In this document: positions 7,514 to 17,043 of the stretch, piece by piece
How positions within the stretch are numbered: position 1 is the first letter of the stretch
Layout of the letters: each line of letters opens with the position of its first letter
DNA from: Mycolicibacterium iranicum
GTDB lineage: Bacteria > Actinomycetota > Actinomycetes > Mycobacteriales > Mycobacteriaceae
Length of the DNA stretch: 64,000 nucleotides
Assembly (NCBI RefSeq): GCF_002101705.1
Contig: NZ_LQPC01000029.1
Location: forward strand, 124,001-188,000
Direction: 5' to 3'
Program-made: the position numbers and the translations under genes
The notes under the pieces: model-generated
The model's input: only the letters and a program-made list of their open reading frames with translations
What the model was told of the DNA's origin: nothing
The model's database searches: none

Positions 7514-9769
7514 ATGGCATTCCTGTTAACGGGAATCTTCGCCGATTACCATCGGCCGGTGACCTGGCAATCGGCACCCGCCCGCTTCCTCGAACAGGTC
7601 GTGCGCTCCCCCGCACGACCCCTTGGCCTCGGGATCGCCGTGGCGGCCGGCTTCCTCGCTGTCGAGGTATTGGTGATCTTCGCTCTCAAGAAGATCGCAC
7701 CCGAGAACGCCTTTGGGGCGATCCTATTGCTGGGCGTGCTGGTGGTCTCCGCGGGTTGGGGCTTCGGCCTGTCCATCGCCACGTCACTGGCCAGCGCCGC
7801 CGTGTACGCCTATCTCCATCTCGAGGGTCGAGACAGCCTCGCACCCGCCCTCGCGGTATTCCTGACTCTGGCGTTCCTGACCAATGGCCTTGTGGGACAG
7901 GCCCGGTTGCGTGCTGCCGAAGCCGAGCAGAGGCGCCTGGAGGCCGATCTGTCCGCGGATCTGGCGCGCGTGATGTTGCGGGCACCCGCACTGGGTCCTG
8001 CTCTCGACGACGCGGGGCAGCGCCTGGCCCACGTCCTCGGGCTGCCCTACGCGACCCTGTCGGTCGGTAGCGCCGACCCGAGCGGCGATCAGATGGCGAT
8101 CGGTTTGCGCGACGGAACCGAGGACACCGGAACGCTGCTGGTACCGAAAGACGTTTCGGTCGCCTCGGTGCGGCGTGTGCATCGAATGGTGCCGTCGCTG
8201 CAGGCGCTGCTGGCCGCAGCGTGCGATCGGGAAGGCATCACCGCAGAGCTGGAGGCCAGCCGCCGGGAGCTGGAACGATTCTTCGCCGTCGCGACCGATC
8301 TGCTGTTCATGGGCGTGCGCGAGGGTGGCTCCGCGCGGCTCACGCGCATCAACCCGGCGTTCGAGCGGGCCTTGGGTTACTCTGCGGCCGAACTCGTCTC
8401 GCGTCCGCTCGTCGATTTCATCCATCCCGACGATCGGGACAGCACGCGTACCGCGCTGGCGACGGTGCCGCAGACCGACGGCGCGATCAAGTTCGAGAAC
8501 CGATGCCGGCGCCGCGACGGCGAGGTGCGGTGGCTGGAATGGAACGTCGTGTTCGACCACGGAGTGCTTCTCGGCGGTGCCCGCGATGTGACCGAACGCA
8601 GGCAGGAGCAGGACCGGCTGCGGGCGGCGCGCGCGCAGCAGGCGGCGCTGCGACGGGTCGCCACACTCGTTGCGCGCGGCGCCCCGCTGGCAGATGTCTA
8701 CGAGGTCGCCGTCGCCGAGCTGGCGGACAGCCTGGGCGTAGAGCACGTGACATTGGCCGCCTTCGAGCCGGACGACGTCGGCGTCGTCCTGGCCGGCCTC
8801 AACCACGACGGTCGGCCAGGATGGATTGTCGGAGAACGCTTTCCGATCGAAAGCGGGAGCATCAGCGCTGCGGTGCGCGCGACCGGCAATTCGGCCCGTA
8901 TCGACGATTACAACGCGGCATCCCCTCCGATCGCCACCCGGATACGCGAGTTCGGCGTCCGCGCAGGCGCCGGCGCACCCCTCGTCGTCGATGGCAGGGT
9001 CCGGGGCGTGCTGCTCGTAGGATCCGCTGAGCCATACGGCATTCCGGAGACCGCCGAGGCCCACATTCTCGATTTCGCCGACCTCATCTCGACGGCCATA
9101 AGTAACGCCGAGACCCGGGCCGAGCTCACCGCGTCGCGGGCGCGCATCGTGGCGGCGGCCGACGAGGCCCGCCGCGGTTTCGAACGCGATCTCCACGATG
9201 GAGCCCAGCAACGCATCGTGTCGTTGAGCCTGCAGTTGCGCGACGCCGAAGCGGCCGCGGAGGCCGACGAAGAGTTGCGTGCGCAGCTGTCGACCGTGGT
9301 CGAGGGGTTGGCCGGGCTGCACTCCGACCTGCAGGAGTTGTCGCGAGGTCTGCACCCTGCGGTGCTGTCTCGGGGCGGCCTGCGGCCGGCGATGCGGAAC
9401 TTGGCGCGGCGATCGCCGGTGCCGGTCGAACTGAACGTCGATGTCGAGCACCGGCTGCCGGAGCCGGTGGAAGTTGCGGCGTATTACGTTGTCGCTGAAG
9501 CGCTGACGAATGTCGCCAAGCATGCGAACGCCGATTCGGTGACGGTGCGGGTCGCACTCGACGACGGGGGCAGCGTGCTGGAGTTGTCGGTCACCGACGA
9601 CGGCAAGGGCGGCGCGTCGACAGGCGCGGGATCAGGCCTGGTGGGTCTGCGCGACCGGGTGGAGGCTTTGTCGGGCGAGCTGGTGATGACCAGTGTGCCT
9701 GGCGACGGCACGCGCATCAGCGCCCGCATTCCTGTGCCTGGTCAATCGGAGCAGAGCACCCGTTCCTGA
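7514..9769 (+). CDS. Membrane-associated PAS-GAF histidine kinase (HisKA_3 type)
   Basis: A 751-residue sensor kinase. An N-terminal block of three to four hydrophobic helices (about residues 36-130) resembles the KdpD/DUF4118 membrane domain. A PAS domain follows (NPAFERALGYSAAEL ... RRRDGEVRWLEW, about 255-360), then a GAF domain (about 380-540). The dimerisation/phosphoacceptor helix contains RDLHDGAQQR with H561, and the HATPase has the N-box EALTNVAKHANA and the G-box DDGKGG. Kinases of this class pair with NarL-type regulators, here the one at 6482. ATG 7514 is chosen as start, preceded by AGGGAC; GTG 7559 is an alternative. The signal could be a small ligand of PAS or GAF and is unknown. 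Confidence 0.85.
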   Translation: MAFLLTGIFADYHRPVTWQSAPARFLEQVVRSPARPLGLGIAVAAGFLAVEVLVIFALKKIAPENAFGAILLLGVLVVSAGWGFGLSIATSLASAAVYAYLHLEGRDSLAPALAVFLTLAFLTNGLVGQARLRAAEAEQRRLEADLSADLARVMLRAPALGPALDDAGQRLAHVLGLPYATLSVGSADPSGDQMAIGLRDGTEDTGTLLVPKDVSVASVRRVHRMVPSLQALLAAACDREGITAELEASRRELERFFAVATDLLFMGVREGGSARLTRINPAFERALGYSAAELVSRPLVDFIHPDDRDSTRTALATVPQTDGAIKFENRCRRRDGEVRWLEWNVVFDHGVLLGGARDVTERRQEQDRLRAARAQQAALRRVATLVARGAPLADVYEVAVAELADSLGVEHVTLAAFEPDDVGVVLAGLNHDGRPGWIVGERFPIESGSISAAVRATGNSARIDDYNAASPPIATRIREFGVRAGAGAPLVVDGRVRGVLLVGSAEPYGIPETAEAHILDFADLISTAISNAETRAELTASRARIVAAADEARRGFERDLHDGAQQRIVSLSLQLRDAEAAAEADEELRAQLSTVVEGLAGLHSDLQELSRGLHPAVLSRGGLRPAMRNLARRSPVPVELNVDVEHRLPEPVEVAAYYVVAEALTNVAKHANADSVTVRVALDDGGSVLELSVTDDGKGGASTGAGSGLVGLRDRVEALSGELVMTSVPGDGTRISARIPVPGQSEQSTRS

Positions 9770-9831
9770 ACCAGCGAAAGCGCCTTGGGCGCAACTGAAT
9801 AGCGGACAGACCTTCCGGCCGGCCTTGCCGA

Positions 9832-10599
9832 TCATGACTGTTGACGGTAGAAGATCATGCCGCCGTGGTGCAGTTCGTCGGACGTGACGAACGTCCCAGA
9901 CGCCGTGAAGCCGGTGTCATCCCAGTACTCGATGCGATTCCCGCGCACCTCGTACCGTCCGGTGTAGGCACTGTGCCGGTCGCCTCGCGCTTCGTCGTAG
10001 CGGCCGTCGGGCAACAGCTCCTGGCGGATCCGTCCGTCTGCGGTAACCCACATCCCCACATACGGGTGCTCGGCGGCGGGTTGGGCCGGCACTCTGGTCA
10101 GCAGCTCGTCAAGAGCGACGAGGTCGAGGTAGGCCGTGACGCGAGCTATCCGCTCCTCGCGCATCGTCATGACCCAGGCGTACTCGTTGACGTACGGTCT
10201 GCCGTCGCGCGCAGTGGCAGTGCCCCGCCACAGGGCCACCACTGTGTCACCGTCGGTGTGGAGGGCATGCACGTCGGCCTGGATCTCGCCGTCGAGCCGA
10301 GACACGATCGGCCCGGCCCCGTCCCGCAGGAATTCCGCGCGGCTGGTGTACGTCGACGGTTCGGCGGCGCGCGCCACGGTCCAGTGCACGTCGTCGGCGA
10401 GGATGGAATAGAAGCTGTTCTCGCCTCCGACGCCGAGTTCGAAGGCGTCGCGCACCAGCTCGGCGTTGCGCTGCTCGCGGGCGGTGGACTCCGAGTCGTC
10501 CTGGGCAGCCGTCGCGGCGCAACCGACGGTCATGGCGGCCATGGCGCCGACCACTGACGATGCCATCCTCGCGCCCCAGCGCGATTTCTTCCTAGTCAT
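9832..10599 (-). CDS. Putative lipoprotein with SnoaL-like and Atu4866-like domains
   Basis: A 255-residue predicted exported protein. The N-terminus has KK/R residues, a hydrophobic stretch and a TVGC box with C27, which would make it a lipoprotein, though Thr at -3 is atypical. Residues about 45-165 look like a SnoaL/NTF2-like fold. Residues about 175-250, from HPYVGMWVTADGRIRQ to HHGGMIFYR, match the pattern of the small Atu4866-type barrel domain. Both domains are cone- or barrel-shaped and bind small hydrophobic molecules in other proteins. Function is unknown. The gene lies alone between the histidine kinase and nrdF2. Confidence 0.7.
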   Translation of the reverse strand: MTRKKSRWGARMASSVVGAMAAMTVGCAATAAQDDSESTAREQRNAELVRDAFELGVGGENSFYSILADDVHWTVARAAEPSTYTSRAEFLRDGAGPIVSRLDGEIQADVHALHTDGDTVVALWRGTATARDGRPYVNEYAWVMTMREERIARVTAYLDLVALDELLTRVPAQPAAEHPYVGMWVTADGRIRQELLPDGRYDEARGDRHSAYTGRYEVRGNRIEYWDDTGFTASGTFVTSDELHHGGMIFYRQQS

Positions 10600-10762
10600 G
10601 GCACCGAAGGTAGGTATGTCGGTGACGGGTAGGCAGGGTGCAGTTCTCCTAGGAATGCGTCCACCGCAGAGTTACCTCAGCCTCCGGCAGTGAGCCGATG
10701 GCAGGCTGTTCTCCACATCGCCTGGGCCCCAGTGACTTCCACCGGGTTGCCTGAACTGGGCT

Positions 10763-11749
<987 letters not shown>

Positions 11750-11798
11750 TCACCTGCGAAAAGTTGTCACACCGGGCCGGCCCGTACCGGCAGCACCG

Positions 11799-11846
11799 AC
11801 ACTACCCCTGGTGCCTGACGTCAGGCGGGAACACGAGATGTTGTGT
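11799..11846. promoter_or_regulatory. Tandem NrdR boxes upstream of nrdF2
   Basis: Two 16-bp sequences begin exactly 32 bp apart: ACACTACCCCTGGTGC (11799-11814) and ACACGAGATGTTGTGT (11831-11846). Each begins with ACAC and ends with GTG plus one base. Paired boxes about three helical turns apart are the known binding mode of the NrdR repressor. The second box matches the box upstream of nrdH at 12 of its 16 positions or more. The nrdR gene is not in the window. Confidence 0.75.
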
Positions 11847-11924
11847 CTGGCGTGTCGCGCCGAGTTACAGATCGCGCACCCAACTCAGCGGGCAAATCTA
11901 GGCGCGAGGGCTAGTCTGCCAGGC

Positions 11925-12992
11925 ATGGCGTCCGACGCACCTCCGCAGGAGGTTCGTTTTTGCCGCAGCGCCGACGGCACCCGGATCGCGTTCGCCGTCC
12001 ACGGATCCGGCCCGCCGCTGCTGCTCACGACCTGCTGGCTCAGCCACCTCGAGTTCGACTGGGAAAGCCCGGTGTGGCAACACTTCCTGCGCGACCTCGG
12101 CCGGATCGCCACAGTCATCCGTTACGACGAACGCGGCTTCGGCATGTCCGATTGGGACGTCTCCGATTTCAGCCTGCCCGCGCGGGTGGCCGACCTCGCC
12201 GCGGTGATCGATGCGGCGCAGCTGGACCGCTGCGCGATGGTGGGCATGTCACAGGGCGGCCCGGTGGCGATCACCTACGCCATCGAGAACCCCGACCGCG
12301 TGTCCCGGCTGATCCTCTACGGCACCTACGGCACCACCGACCACAGCGAGGAGGCCGCCGAGCTCGAGCGCCTCTTCCAGCAGATGATCAAAGTCGGCTG
12401 GCAGCGCCCGGACAGCACGTTCCGGCGCGTCTTCACCGATCTGATGATTCCCGGGGCATCCGAAGAGCAGGCCGGCTGGCTCGATGCGCTCCAAGCACGC
12501 GCGACGTCGACGGAGAACGCGATGCGCTCGCGCGCCGCACGCGCCCAGGCCGATGTCGGCGCGCTGCTGTCCCACGTCACCATGCCCACCCTGGTAGTGC
12601 ATGCGCGGGGCGACCGGATGAACGGCTTCGCAGACGGCCGCGAACTCGCCTCACGCATACCGAACGCCAGGCTGGTGACACTCGACAGCGACAACCACAT
12701 CACGCTGGCCGACGAACCGGCCTGGCGCGTGTTCGTCGAAGAGGTCGGCGCGTTCCTCGCCGGCGAACGCGTCACCGCGCCGAGCACGCCCGCCGCACTA
12801 CGAACTCTCACCGACAGGGAGCGCGACGTGCTGCGGCTGGTCGGCCAGGGACGCGACAACGCCGAAGTGGCAACAGAACTCGCCCTTTCGGTGCGCACGG
12901 TCGAACGCCATCTGACGAGCATCTACACCAAGCTGGGCCTGACGGGCCGGTCCGCACGGGCCGCGGCGGTCGCCCGCCTCCTCAGCGGCTGA
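11925..12992 (+). CDS. Alpha/beta-hydrolase fused to a LuxR-type DNA-binding domain
   Basis: A 355-residue protein combining an enzyme-like and a DNA-binding domain. Residues about 1-280 form an alpha/beta hydrolase with nucleophile elbow GMSQGG (S109), an acidic residue in VHARGDRM and a histidine in DSDNHITLAD. Residues about 290-355 are a LuxR HTH starting at LTDRERDVLRLVGQG. The hydrolase part probably serves as a ligand sensor, or turns over an effector. The ATG at 11925 is chosen since similarity starts there. It is divergent from nrdF2, so the NrdR boxes at 11799-11846 lie in the shared 187-bp promoter region. Confidence 0.85.
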   Translation: MASDAPPQEVRFCRSADGTRIAFAVHGSGPPLLLTTCWLSHLEFDWESPVWQHFLRDLGRIATVIRYDERGFGMSDWDVSDFSLPARVADLAAVIDAAQLDRCAMVGMSQGGPVAITYAIENPDRVSRLILYGTYGTTDHSEEAAELERLFQQMIKVGWQRPDSTFRRVFTDLMIPGASEEQAGWLDALQARATSTENAMRSRAARAQADVGALLSHVTMPTLVVHARGDRMNGFADGRELASRIPNARLVTLDSDNHITLADEPAWRVFVEEVGAFLAGERVTAPSTPAALRTLTDRERDVLRLVGQGRDNAEVATELALSVRTVERHLTSIYTKLGLTGRSARAAAVARLLSG

Positions 12993-13119
12993 CCTGCGTG
13001 TCGGCCGCCATCGCGACCATCTCCGCGGCGTCGAAGACGGCGGCCAGCACCGATTTCGCGGTGGTCTTTCCTCAATAGCGTCCTTCGTGTCAACACCACC
13101 ATTCACACGGAGGACACCA

Positions 13120-13488
13120 ATGAACAGCGAACGCAAAGCCGCGATCAGCCTGACCACGGGCCTTGAGGACGCCGAGAAGGTCACCGTGGCCTTCCTGGTA
13201 GCGCTCGGCGCCGCCGAGGCCGGCCGGCCCACGATGATGTTTCTGGCGAAAGAGGCTGTGCGCCTGGCAGTTTCAGGCGTCGCAGTCGCGACCGCGTGCG
13301 AGAACTGCCCGTCCCTGCAGGACCTTGTAGAGCGCTACCAAAAGGCGGGTGGTCGCTATCTGGTCTGTCCGCTGTGCGTGAACGCGAAGAAGCTCGACCC
13401 GTCGACGTTCATCGCAGGCGCGGACATGGGCGGGACTGTCCAGCTCTGGGAATGGATCGGGGACGGTGCAACGACCTTCAGCTATTGA
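13120..13488 (+). CDS. DsrE-family small protein
   Basis: A 122-residue protein of the DsrE/DsrF fold. The pattern of a first strand followed by VTVAFLVALGAAEAGRPT, then MMFLAKEAVRLAV, fits this family. Cysteines occur in ACENCPS (about 58-63) and in VCPLCVNAKK (about 82-91); the second is the position used by sulfur-relay members. A sulfur-transfer or redox role is possible but not shown. The ATG at 13120 is preceded by a good Shine-Dalgarno (GGAGG). Confidence 0.7.
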   Translation: MNSERKAAISLTTGLEDAEKVTVAFLVALGAAEAGRPTMMFLAKEAVRLAVSGVAVATACENCPSLQDLVERYQKAGGRYLVCPLCVNAKKLDPSTFIAGADMGGTVQLWEWIGDGATTFSY

Positions 13489-13553
13489 AGCGACGACGGC
13501 GAGCCGCTGAAGTGGCCGCGGTCACCGCGCTGCTGAACGAGGGCCGGGAGGGG

Positions 13554-14294
13554 TCAGGCGACCTGTTCGCGGCGTTTGACACCCTCGTGGAGCGGTACGT
13601 CGGGGTCGACCTTGATGCCCAGCACCTCGCAGGTGCCGTTGATCGCACCCATCATGATCGTCGTCAAATATTCGACGAACTTCTCGGAAGGCAGCCGGCG
13701 CGGACTGGCATGGTCGGACCCGAGCCACCAGTCGGTGGCCGACGCGGCCGCGCCGAATGTCGCGAAACCGGCCAGCTCGAACGCCGCGTAGTCGAGTTCC
13801 ATCTCTTTGAGCTCGTTGTTGAACATTTCGGCCATGGCCAATGTGATGTGACGACCCTCGTTGAGTGCGCGCATCGCCGACTCGCTCTGCTCGGCGAAGC
13901 GGCCCTGCATCAGGAACCGCACGACGTTGGGATGCTCCTCGACGAGCCGCACGTATTGCTCGACGGCGCGCAGGATGACGGTGCGCGCCGGATCGGTGGC
14001 GATGTCGATCGTCGGGAAGATCGCCGACCACAGCATGTCGCGCATGCGCTGACCGATCGCCTGAAACAGGTCCGATTTGTCCGTGAAGTGGCGGTAGATC
14101 TTGGGCTTGGCGGTACCGGCTTCCTCGGCGATCTCGCGCAACGAAACCTCGGGGCCGAGCCGGTCGATCGCCCGGAACGCCGCGTCGACGATTTCGGACC
14201 GCACCTTCTTGCGGTGCTCGCGCCAGCGCTCACTGCGGGCGTCGACCTTGACGCCCGCTTCTTGGCCCGCACGTGCCCTCGACCCTCGTCGCAC
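13554..14294 (-). CDS. TetR-family transcriptional regulator (Rv3050c-like)
   Basis: A 246-residue TetR regulator. The DNA-binding HTH is VSLREIAEEAGTAKPKIYRHF (split here: VSLREIAEEAG then TAKPKIYRHF), with the usual YxHF ending. The C-terminal half is helical and carries the ligand-binding and dimer region. Position between nrdF2 and nrdE and the length match Rv3050c of M. tuberculosis. It is divergent from the flavoprotein gene at 14447, with a 14-bp perfect palindrome at 14356 between them, so autoregulation and control of that gene are likely. Start codons nearer the HTH are possible (residue 16 region). Confidence 0.88.
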   Translation of the reverse strand: MRRGSRARAGQEAGVKVDARSERWREHRKKVRSEIVDAAFRAIDRLGPEVSLREIAEEAGTAKPKIYRHFTDKSDLFQAIGQRMRDMLWSAIFPTIDIATDPARTVILRAVEQYVRLVEEHPNVVRFLMQGRFAEQSESAMRALNEGRHITLAMAEMFNNELKEMELDYAAFELAGFATFGAAASATDWWLGSDHASPRRLPSEKFVEYLTTIMMGAINGTCEVLGIKVDPDVPLHEGVKRREQVA

Positions 14295-14355
14295 GCGATC
14301 ACTGTACCCGCTCAGGCCCCGCTGACCTGCTCATACCGCCTCGGGCAGACGCATC

Positions 14356-14369
14356 TCACAGGTCTGTGA
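14356..14369. promoter_or_regulatory. Palindrome between TetR gene and flavoprotein gene
   Basis: TCACAGGTCTGTGA is a perfect inverted repeat (6-bp arms, 2-nt centre) in the 152-bp divergent intergenic region. It is a candidate operator for the adjacent TetR protein; this is inference from position only. Confidence 0.4.
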
Positions 14370-14446
14370 CGGCGTCATCCCTCGACGCGATGCGCACAGC
14401 GAGTTTGGGTACTATCGCTGCGACATCCGCATGACGAGAGAGATCT

Positions 14447-15628
14447 ATGACGCAGCGATACGACGTGGTCATCGCAGGCGGGGGCCCCTCGGGCTCCGCC
14501 GCTGCATGGCAGGCCGCGCAAACCGGCGCCCGAGTCGTGGTCTGCGACAAGGCACAGTTCCCACGCGCCAAGCCCTGCGGTGACGGGTTGACCGCCCGCG
14601 CGGTCAGCTACCTGCAGAAGATGGGCCTGGCCGACGAAGTCGCCACCTACCACCGCGTGAACCGGGTCACCGTGTTCAGCCCGAGCCGCTGGGAGCTGTC
14701 GTTCCCCAAGCGCCCGGGCATGCCCGACCACGGCCACACCGTCAGCCGCGAACACCTCGACACCGTGCTGCTCAAGCACGCCGAGTCAGCCGGCGCCGAG
14801 ATCCGTCAGGGCGCCGAGGTCTCCGGACCCGAGTTCGACGCCAACGGCCGCGTCATCGGCGTCGTCCTCAAAGGCGGCGAGAAGGTGTACGGCGACGCGG
14901 TGATCGCCGCTGACGGCGCCTACTCCCCCATCAAGCGCGCGCTGAAGATCGACTCGGAGTACAACGGCTACTCCGCGATCGCCATCCGCTCGGAGATGCC
15001 GGCCAACCGCGCGGACTCCGACTCGCTGGACATCTATCTGAAGTTGCTGTTCGAGGGCGACCAACTGCCCGGCTACGGCTGGGTGTTCCCGATGGGAAAC
15101 GGGATCTTCAATATCGGGCTCGGCTACGTGAACAGCTACAAGAACTGGCAGTCCATCAACGCCACCCAGTTCCTGGGCGAGTTCCTGCGCACCCTGCCCC
15201 GCGAATGGGAGCTGCCTCCCATCGAGGAGCTGAAAAAGAACAAGAGCGTGCGGGCCTGGCGGCTGCCCATGGGCTTCACGGCCTGGCCGCCGTGGCGTCC
15301 GGGCGTGCTGTTCACCGGCGACTCGCTGGGTGCGGGCAAGCCTGCCTCGGGTGCAGGCATCTCTAAGGCACTCGAATCCGGTTTGGCCGCAGGCGAATGC
15401 GCGGTGGCGGCGCTGACCAACGGCGGGCCCGACGACTTCACCAACTACGCGCAGAGGATGGAAGCCGCGTGGGGCAGGGAGTACAAGCGTGGCCGCTACA
15501 TGCACAAGCTGATCGGGCAGCCGAAGCTCGCGAATGCGGGCGTGAAGCTGATCGACAATGCGGCGTTCCGCGATCGCATGCTCAAGGCGCTGTACAAGAA
15601 GGCTCAGGGCCCGCTGCACAGCTTCTGA
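14447..15628 (+). CDS. Geranylgeranyl-reductase-family FAD oxidoreductase
   Basis: A 393-residue flavoprotein. The N-terminal FAD motif is VVIAGGGPSGSAAAW, followed by the family signature FPRAKPCGDGLTARAV (about residues 43-58). The second FAD motif GVLFTGDSLGAGKPASGAGISKA (read as GVLFTGDSLG then AGKPASGAG) lies near residues 285-307. The family reduces isoprenoid double bonds; MenJ of mycobacteria, which saturates the menaquinone side chain, is a paralogous type. The substrate here is unknown. The ATG at 14447 lies just before the FAD motif. It starts a same-strand run with three small genes. Confidence 0.85.
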   Translation: MTQRYDVVIAGGGPSGSAAAWQAAQTGARVVVCDKAQFPRAKPCGDGLTARAVSYLQKMGLADEVATYHRVNRVTVFSPSRWELSFPKRPGMPDHGHTVSREHLDTVLLKHAESAGAEIRQGAEVSGPEFDANGRVIGVVLKGGEKVYGDAVIAADGAYSPIKRALKIDSEYNGYSAIAIRSEMPANRADSDSLDIYLKLLFEGDQLPGYGWVFPMGNGIFNIGLGYVNSYKNWQSINATQFLGEFLRTLPREWELPPIEELKKNKSVRAWRLPMGFTAWPPWRPGVLFTGDSLGAGKPASGAGISKALESGLAAGECAVAALTNGGPDDFTNYAQRMEAAWGREYKRGRYMHKLIGQPKLANAGVKLIDNAAFRDRMLKALYKKAQGPLHSF

Positions 15629-15635
15629 TCTGCCG

Positions 15636-16139
15636 ATGGTCGAGCCGGGGCTGACCGACGACGAGATCGCGCGCGTCGAGGACACGTTCGGGTTCGAGTT
15701 CGCCGGTGACCACCGGGCGTTCCTGGCCGCTGGTGTGCCTGTTGGCGCGTCGTGGCCCGACTGGCGTGGTGAAGGTCGCAGAAGCCTCGCCAAACGTCTG
15801 CAGCTGCCGGCCGAGGGCGTCCTGTTCGCCGTGGAGTGGGCTCAGTTCTGGCATGACGGGTGGGGAAAGCGGCCGGCCCGGATGAAAGACGCGCTGCGTT
15901 CGGCCAGATACCAGCTTGAGCGCGTCCCGCAGCTCGTTCCGGTGTGTGCACACCACTACCTGCCGGCCGGCCGCGGCACGGTCGGCCATCCGGTGTTGTC
16001 GGTGGTCCGGACCGACGTGGTCGTGGCGAGCGCCAATCTCGCTGACTATCTCGCGGGGAAGTTTGGCGCCGACGCGGCGCCGACCGTCGAGTTCTGGTCG
16101 GACCTCGTGTCACCCTTCGATGTCAGTGGTGAGCGGTAG
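15636..16139 (+). CDS. Hypothetical protein, SMI1/KNR4 (SUKH)-like
   Basis: A 167-residue soluble protein. The opening LTDDEIARVEDTFGFEFAGD with HRAFLAAG, then WPDWRG, follows the pattern of SMI1/KNR4-type (SUKH) domains: an acidic helix with Phe-Gly-x-x-Phe followed by hydrophobic residues and a Trp. SUKH proteins can be immunity proteins or general regulators; no toxin gene is seen next to it, so no function is assigned. The ATG at 15636 lies 8 bp after the flavoprotein stop, which suggests cotranscription. Confidence 0.6.
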   Translation: MVEPGLTDDEIARVEDTFGFEFAGDHRAFLAAGVPVGASWPDWRGEGRRSLAKRLQLPAEGVLFAVEWAQFWHDGWGKRPARMKDALRSARYQLERVPQLVPVCAHHYLPAGRGTVGHPVLSVVRTDVVVASANLADYLAGKFGADAAPTVEFWSDLVSPFDVSGER

Positions 16140-16148
16140 ACCCGTGGC

Positions 16149-16556
16149 ATGCCCACAGCACACTTATCTGCCTTCATCTGTTACCGCGATCCCCATGCAG
16201 CTGTCCGCTGGATCATCGACGTGCTGGGCTTCGAGTTGGTGCGCGACTTCCACCACGAGGGCGACATCACTCATGCCGAACTGAAGCGCGGTGATGCGGT
16301 GGTGTGCGTGCAGCGCGATGACCGGGGCTATGACGTCCCGGCCCCGAAGGGGGACTGCGTCGGCTCCGGGTTGTACGTGATTCTCGGGAGGTCAGACATC
16401 ATCGCCATCCACGAGCGGGCGGTGGCGCACGGGTCGACCGTGCTCGTCGCGCCGGGGACAACCCCGTGGGGCAACTTCCGGACCGAATTGCTCGACCCGG
16501 AGGGCCGCCAATGGTCTATCGGCACCTATCGCCCCGGCCAGCCCGGAGACTGGTGA
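16149..16556 (+). CDS. VOC (glyoxalase/bleomycin-resistance) family protein
   Basis: A 135-residue single vicinal-oxygen-chelate domain. It shows the paired beta-alpha-beta-beta-beta pattern: FICYRDPHAAVRWIIDVLGF at the N-terminus and a C-terminal FRTELLDPEGRQWSIG. The Glu/His metal positions of true glyoxalases are only partly kept, so catalysis is uncertain. It is followed directly by a second VOC gene, with which it may form an operon or a dimer. Confidence 0.8.
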   Translation: MPTAHLSAFICYRDPHAAVRWIIDVLGFELVRDFHHEGDITHAELKRGDAVVCVQRDDRGYDVPAPKGDCVGSGLYVILGRSDIIAIHERAVAHGSTVLVAPGTTPWGNFRTELLDPEGRQWSIGTYRPGQPGDW

Positions 16557-16558
16557 TC

Positions 16559-16975
16559 ATGGAGCAGCGCATCAGTTTGATCACCCTCGGCGTCGACGAC
16601 CTCGCCCGTGCACGTCGCTTCTACGAAGACGGTCTCGGCTGGGTTGCCCACGCCGCGCCGGAGGGCGTCGTCTTCTACCAGCTGCCCGGCATTGCGCTGG
16701 CACTGTTCGGTCGCGCGGATCTCGCCGAGGACACTCACCACCCGGTCGACGGCACATTCAGCGGAATCACGATCGCGATCAACCAACGCACCGAAGCGGA
16801 CGTCGACGCGGTGCTGGCACAGGCTCAGGCGGCGGGCGCCACGATTCTCAAGCCGGCCGAAAAGGTGTTCTGGGGCGGCTATTCCGGATACTTCGCGGAT
16901 CCGGACGGTCACGTCTGGGAAGTCGCGCTGAACCCGGAGTGGACCATCAACGCCGACGGCACGCTGACACTGTGA
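16559..16975 (+). CDS. VOC (glyoxalase-like) family protein
   Basis: A 138-residue VOC protein. ISLITLGVDDLARARRFYED is the classic opening and GYSGYFADPDGHVWEVALNP the classic end, with the Glu in WEVA at the usual metal position. The ATG at 16559 is used; GTG 16553 is in frame and overlaps the upstream stop as GTGA, so translation is probably coupled to the first VOC gene. The two VOC proteins differ strongly in sequence and are not a recent duplication. Substrate unknown. Confidence 0.82.
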   Translation: MEQRISLITLGVDDLARARRFYEDGLGWVAHAAPEGVVFYQLPGIALALFGRADLAEDTHHPVDGTFSGITIAINQRTEADVDAVLAQAQAAGATILKPAEKVFWGGYSGYFADPDGHVWEVALNPEWTINADGTLTL

Positions 16976-16993
16976 GCTCGTCTCAGACCGCTG

Positions 16994-17043
16994 GTGTGCG
17001 AACAGATCGCCTACACGGTCGGAAACGCGATCTGGCCGCACAC
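16994..17043. terminator. Composite bidirectional hairpin
   Basis: Two nested perfect arms, GTGTGCG/CGCACAC (16994-17000, 17037-17043) and AGATCGC/GCGATCT (17004-17010, 17027-17033), are separated by a symmetric 3-nt internal loop. The hairpin fills the gap between the convergent VOC and LysR-effector genes. Confidence 0.75.

Noticed and set aside
7784..9523. A 579-codon open frame on the minus strand opposite the histidine kinase
   Set aside because: No recognisable domain, and the plus strand holds intact PAS, GAF and kinase motifs.
10728..10760. CCCAGT/ACTGGG hairpin after nrdF2 as terminator
   Set aside because: Arms of only 6 bp and a 21-nt loop are too weak to list.
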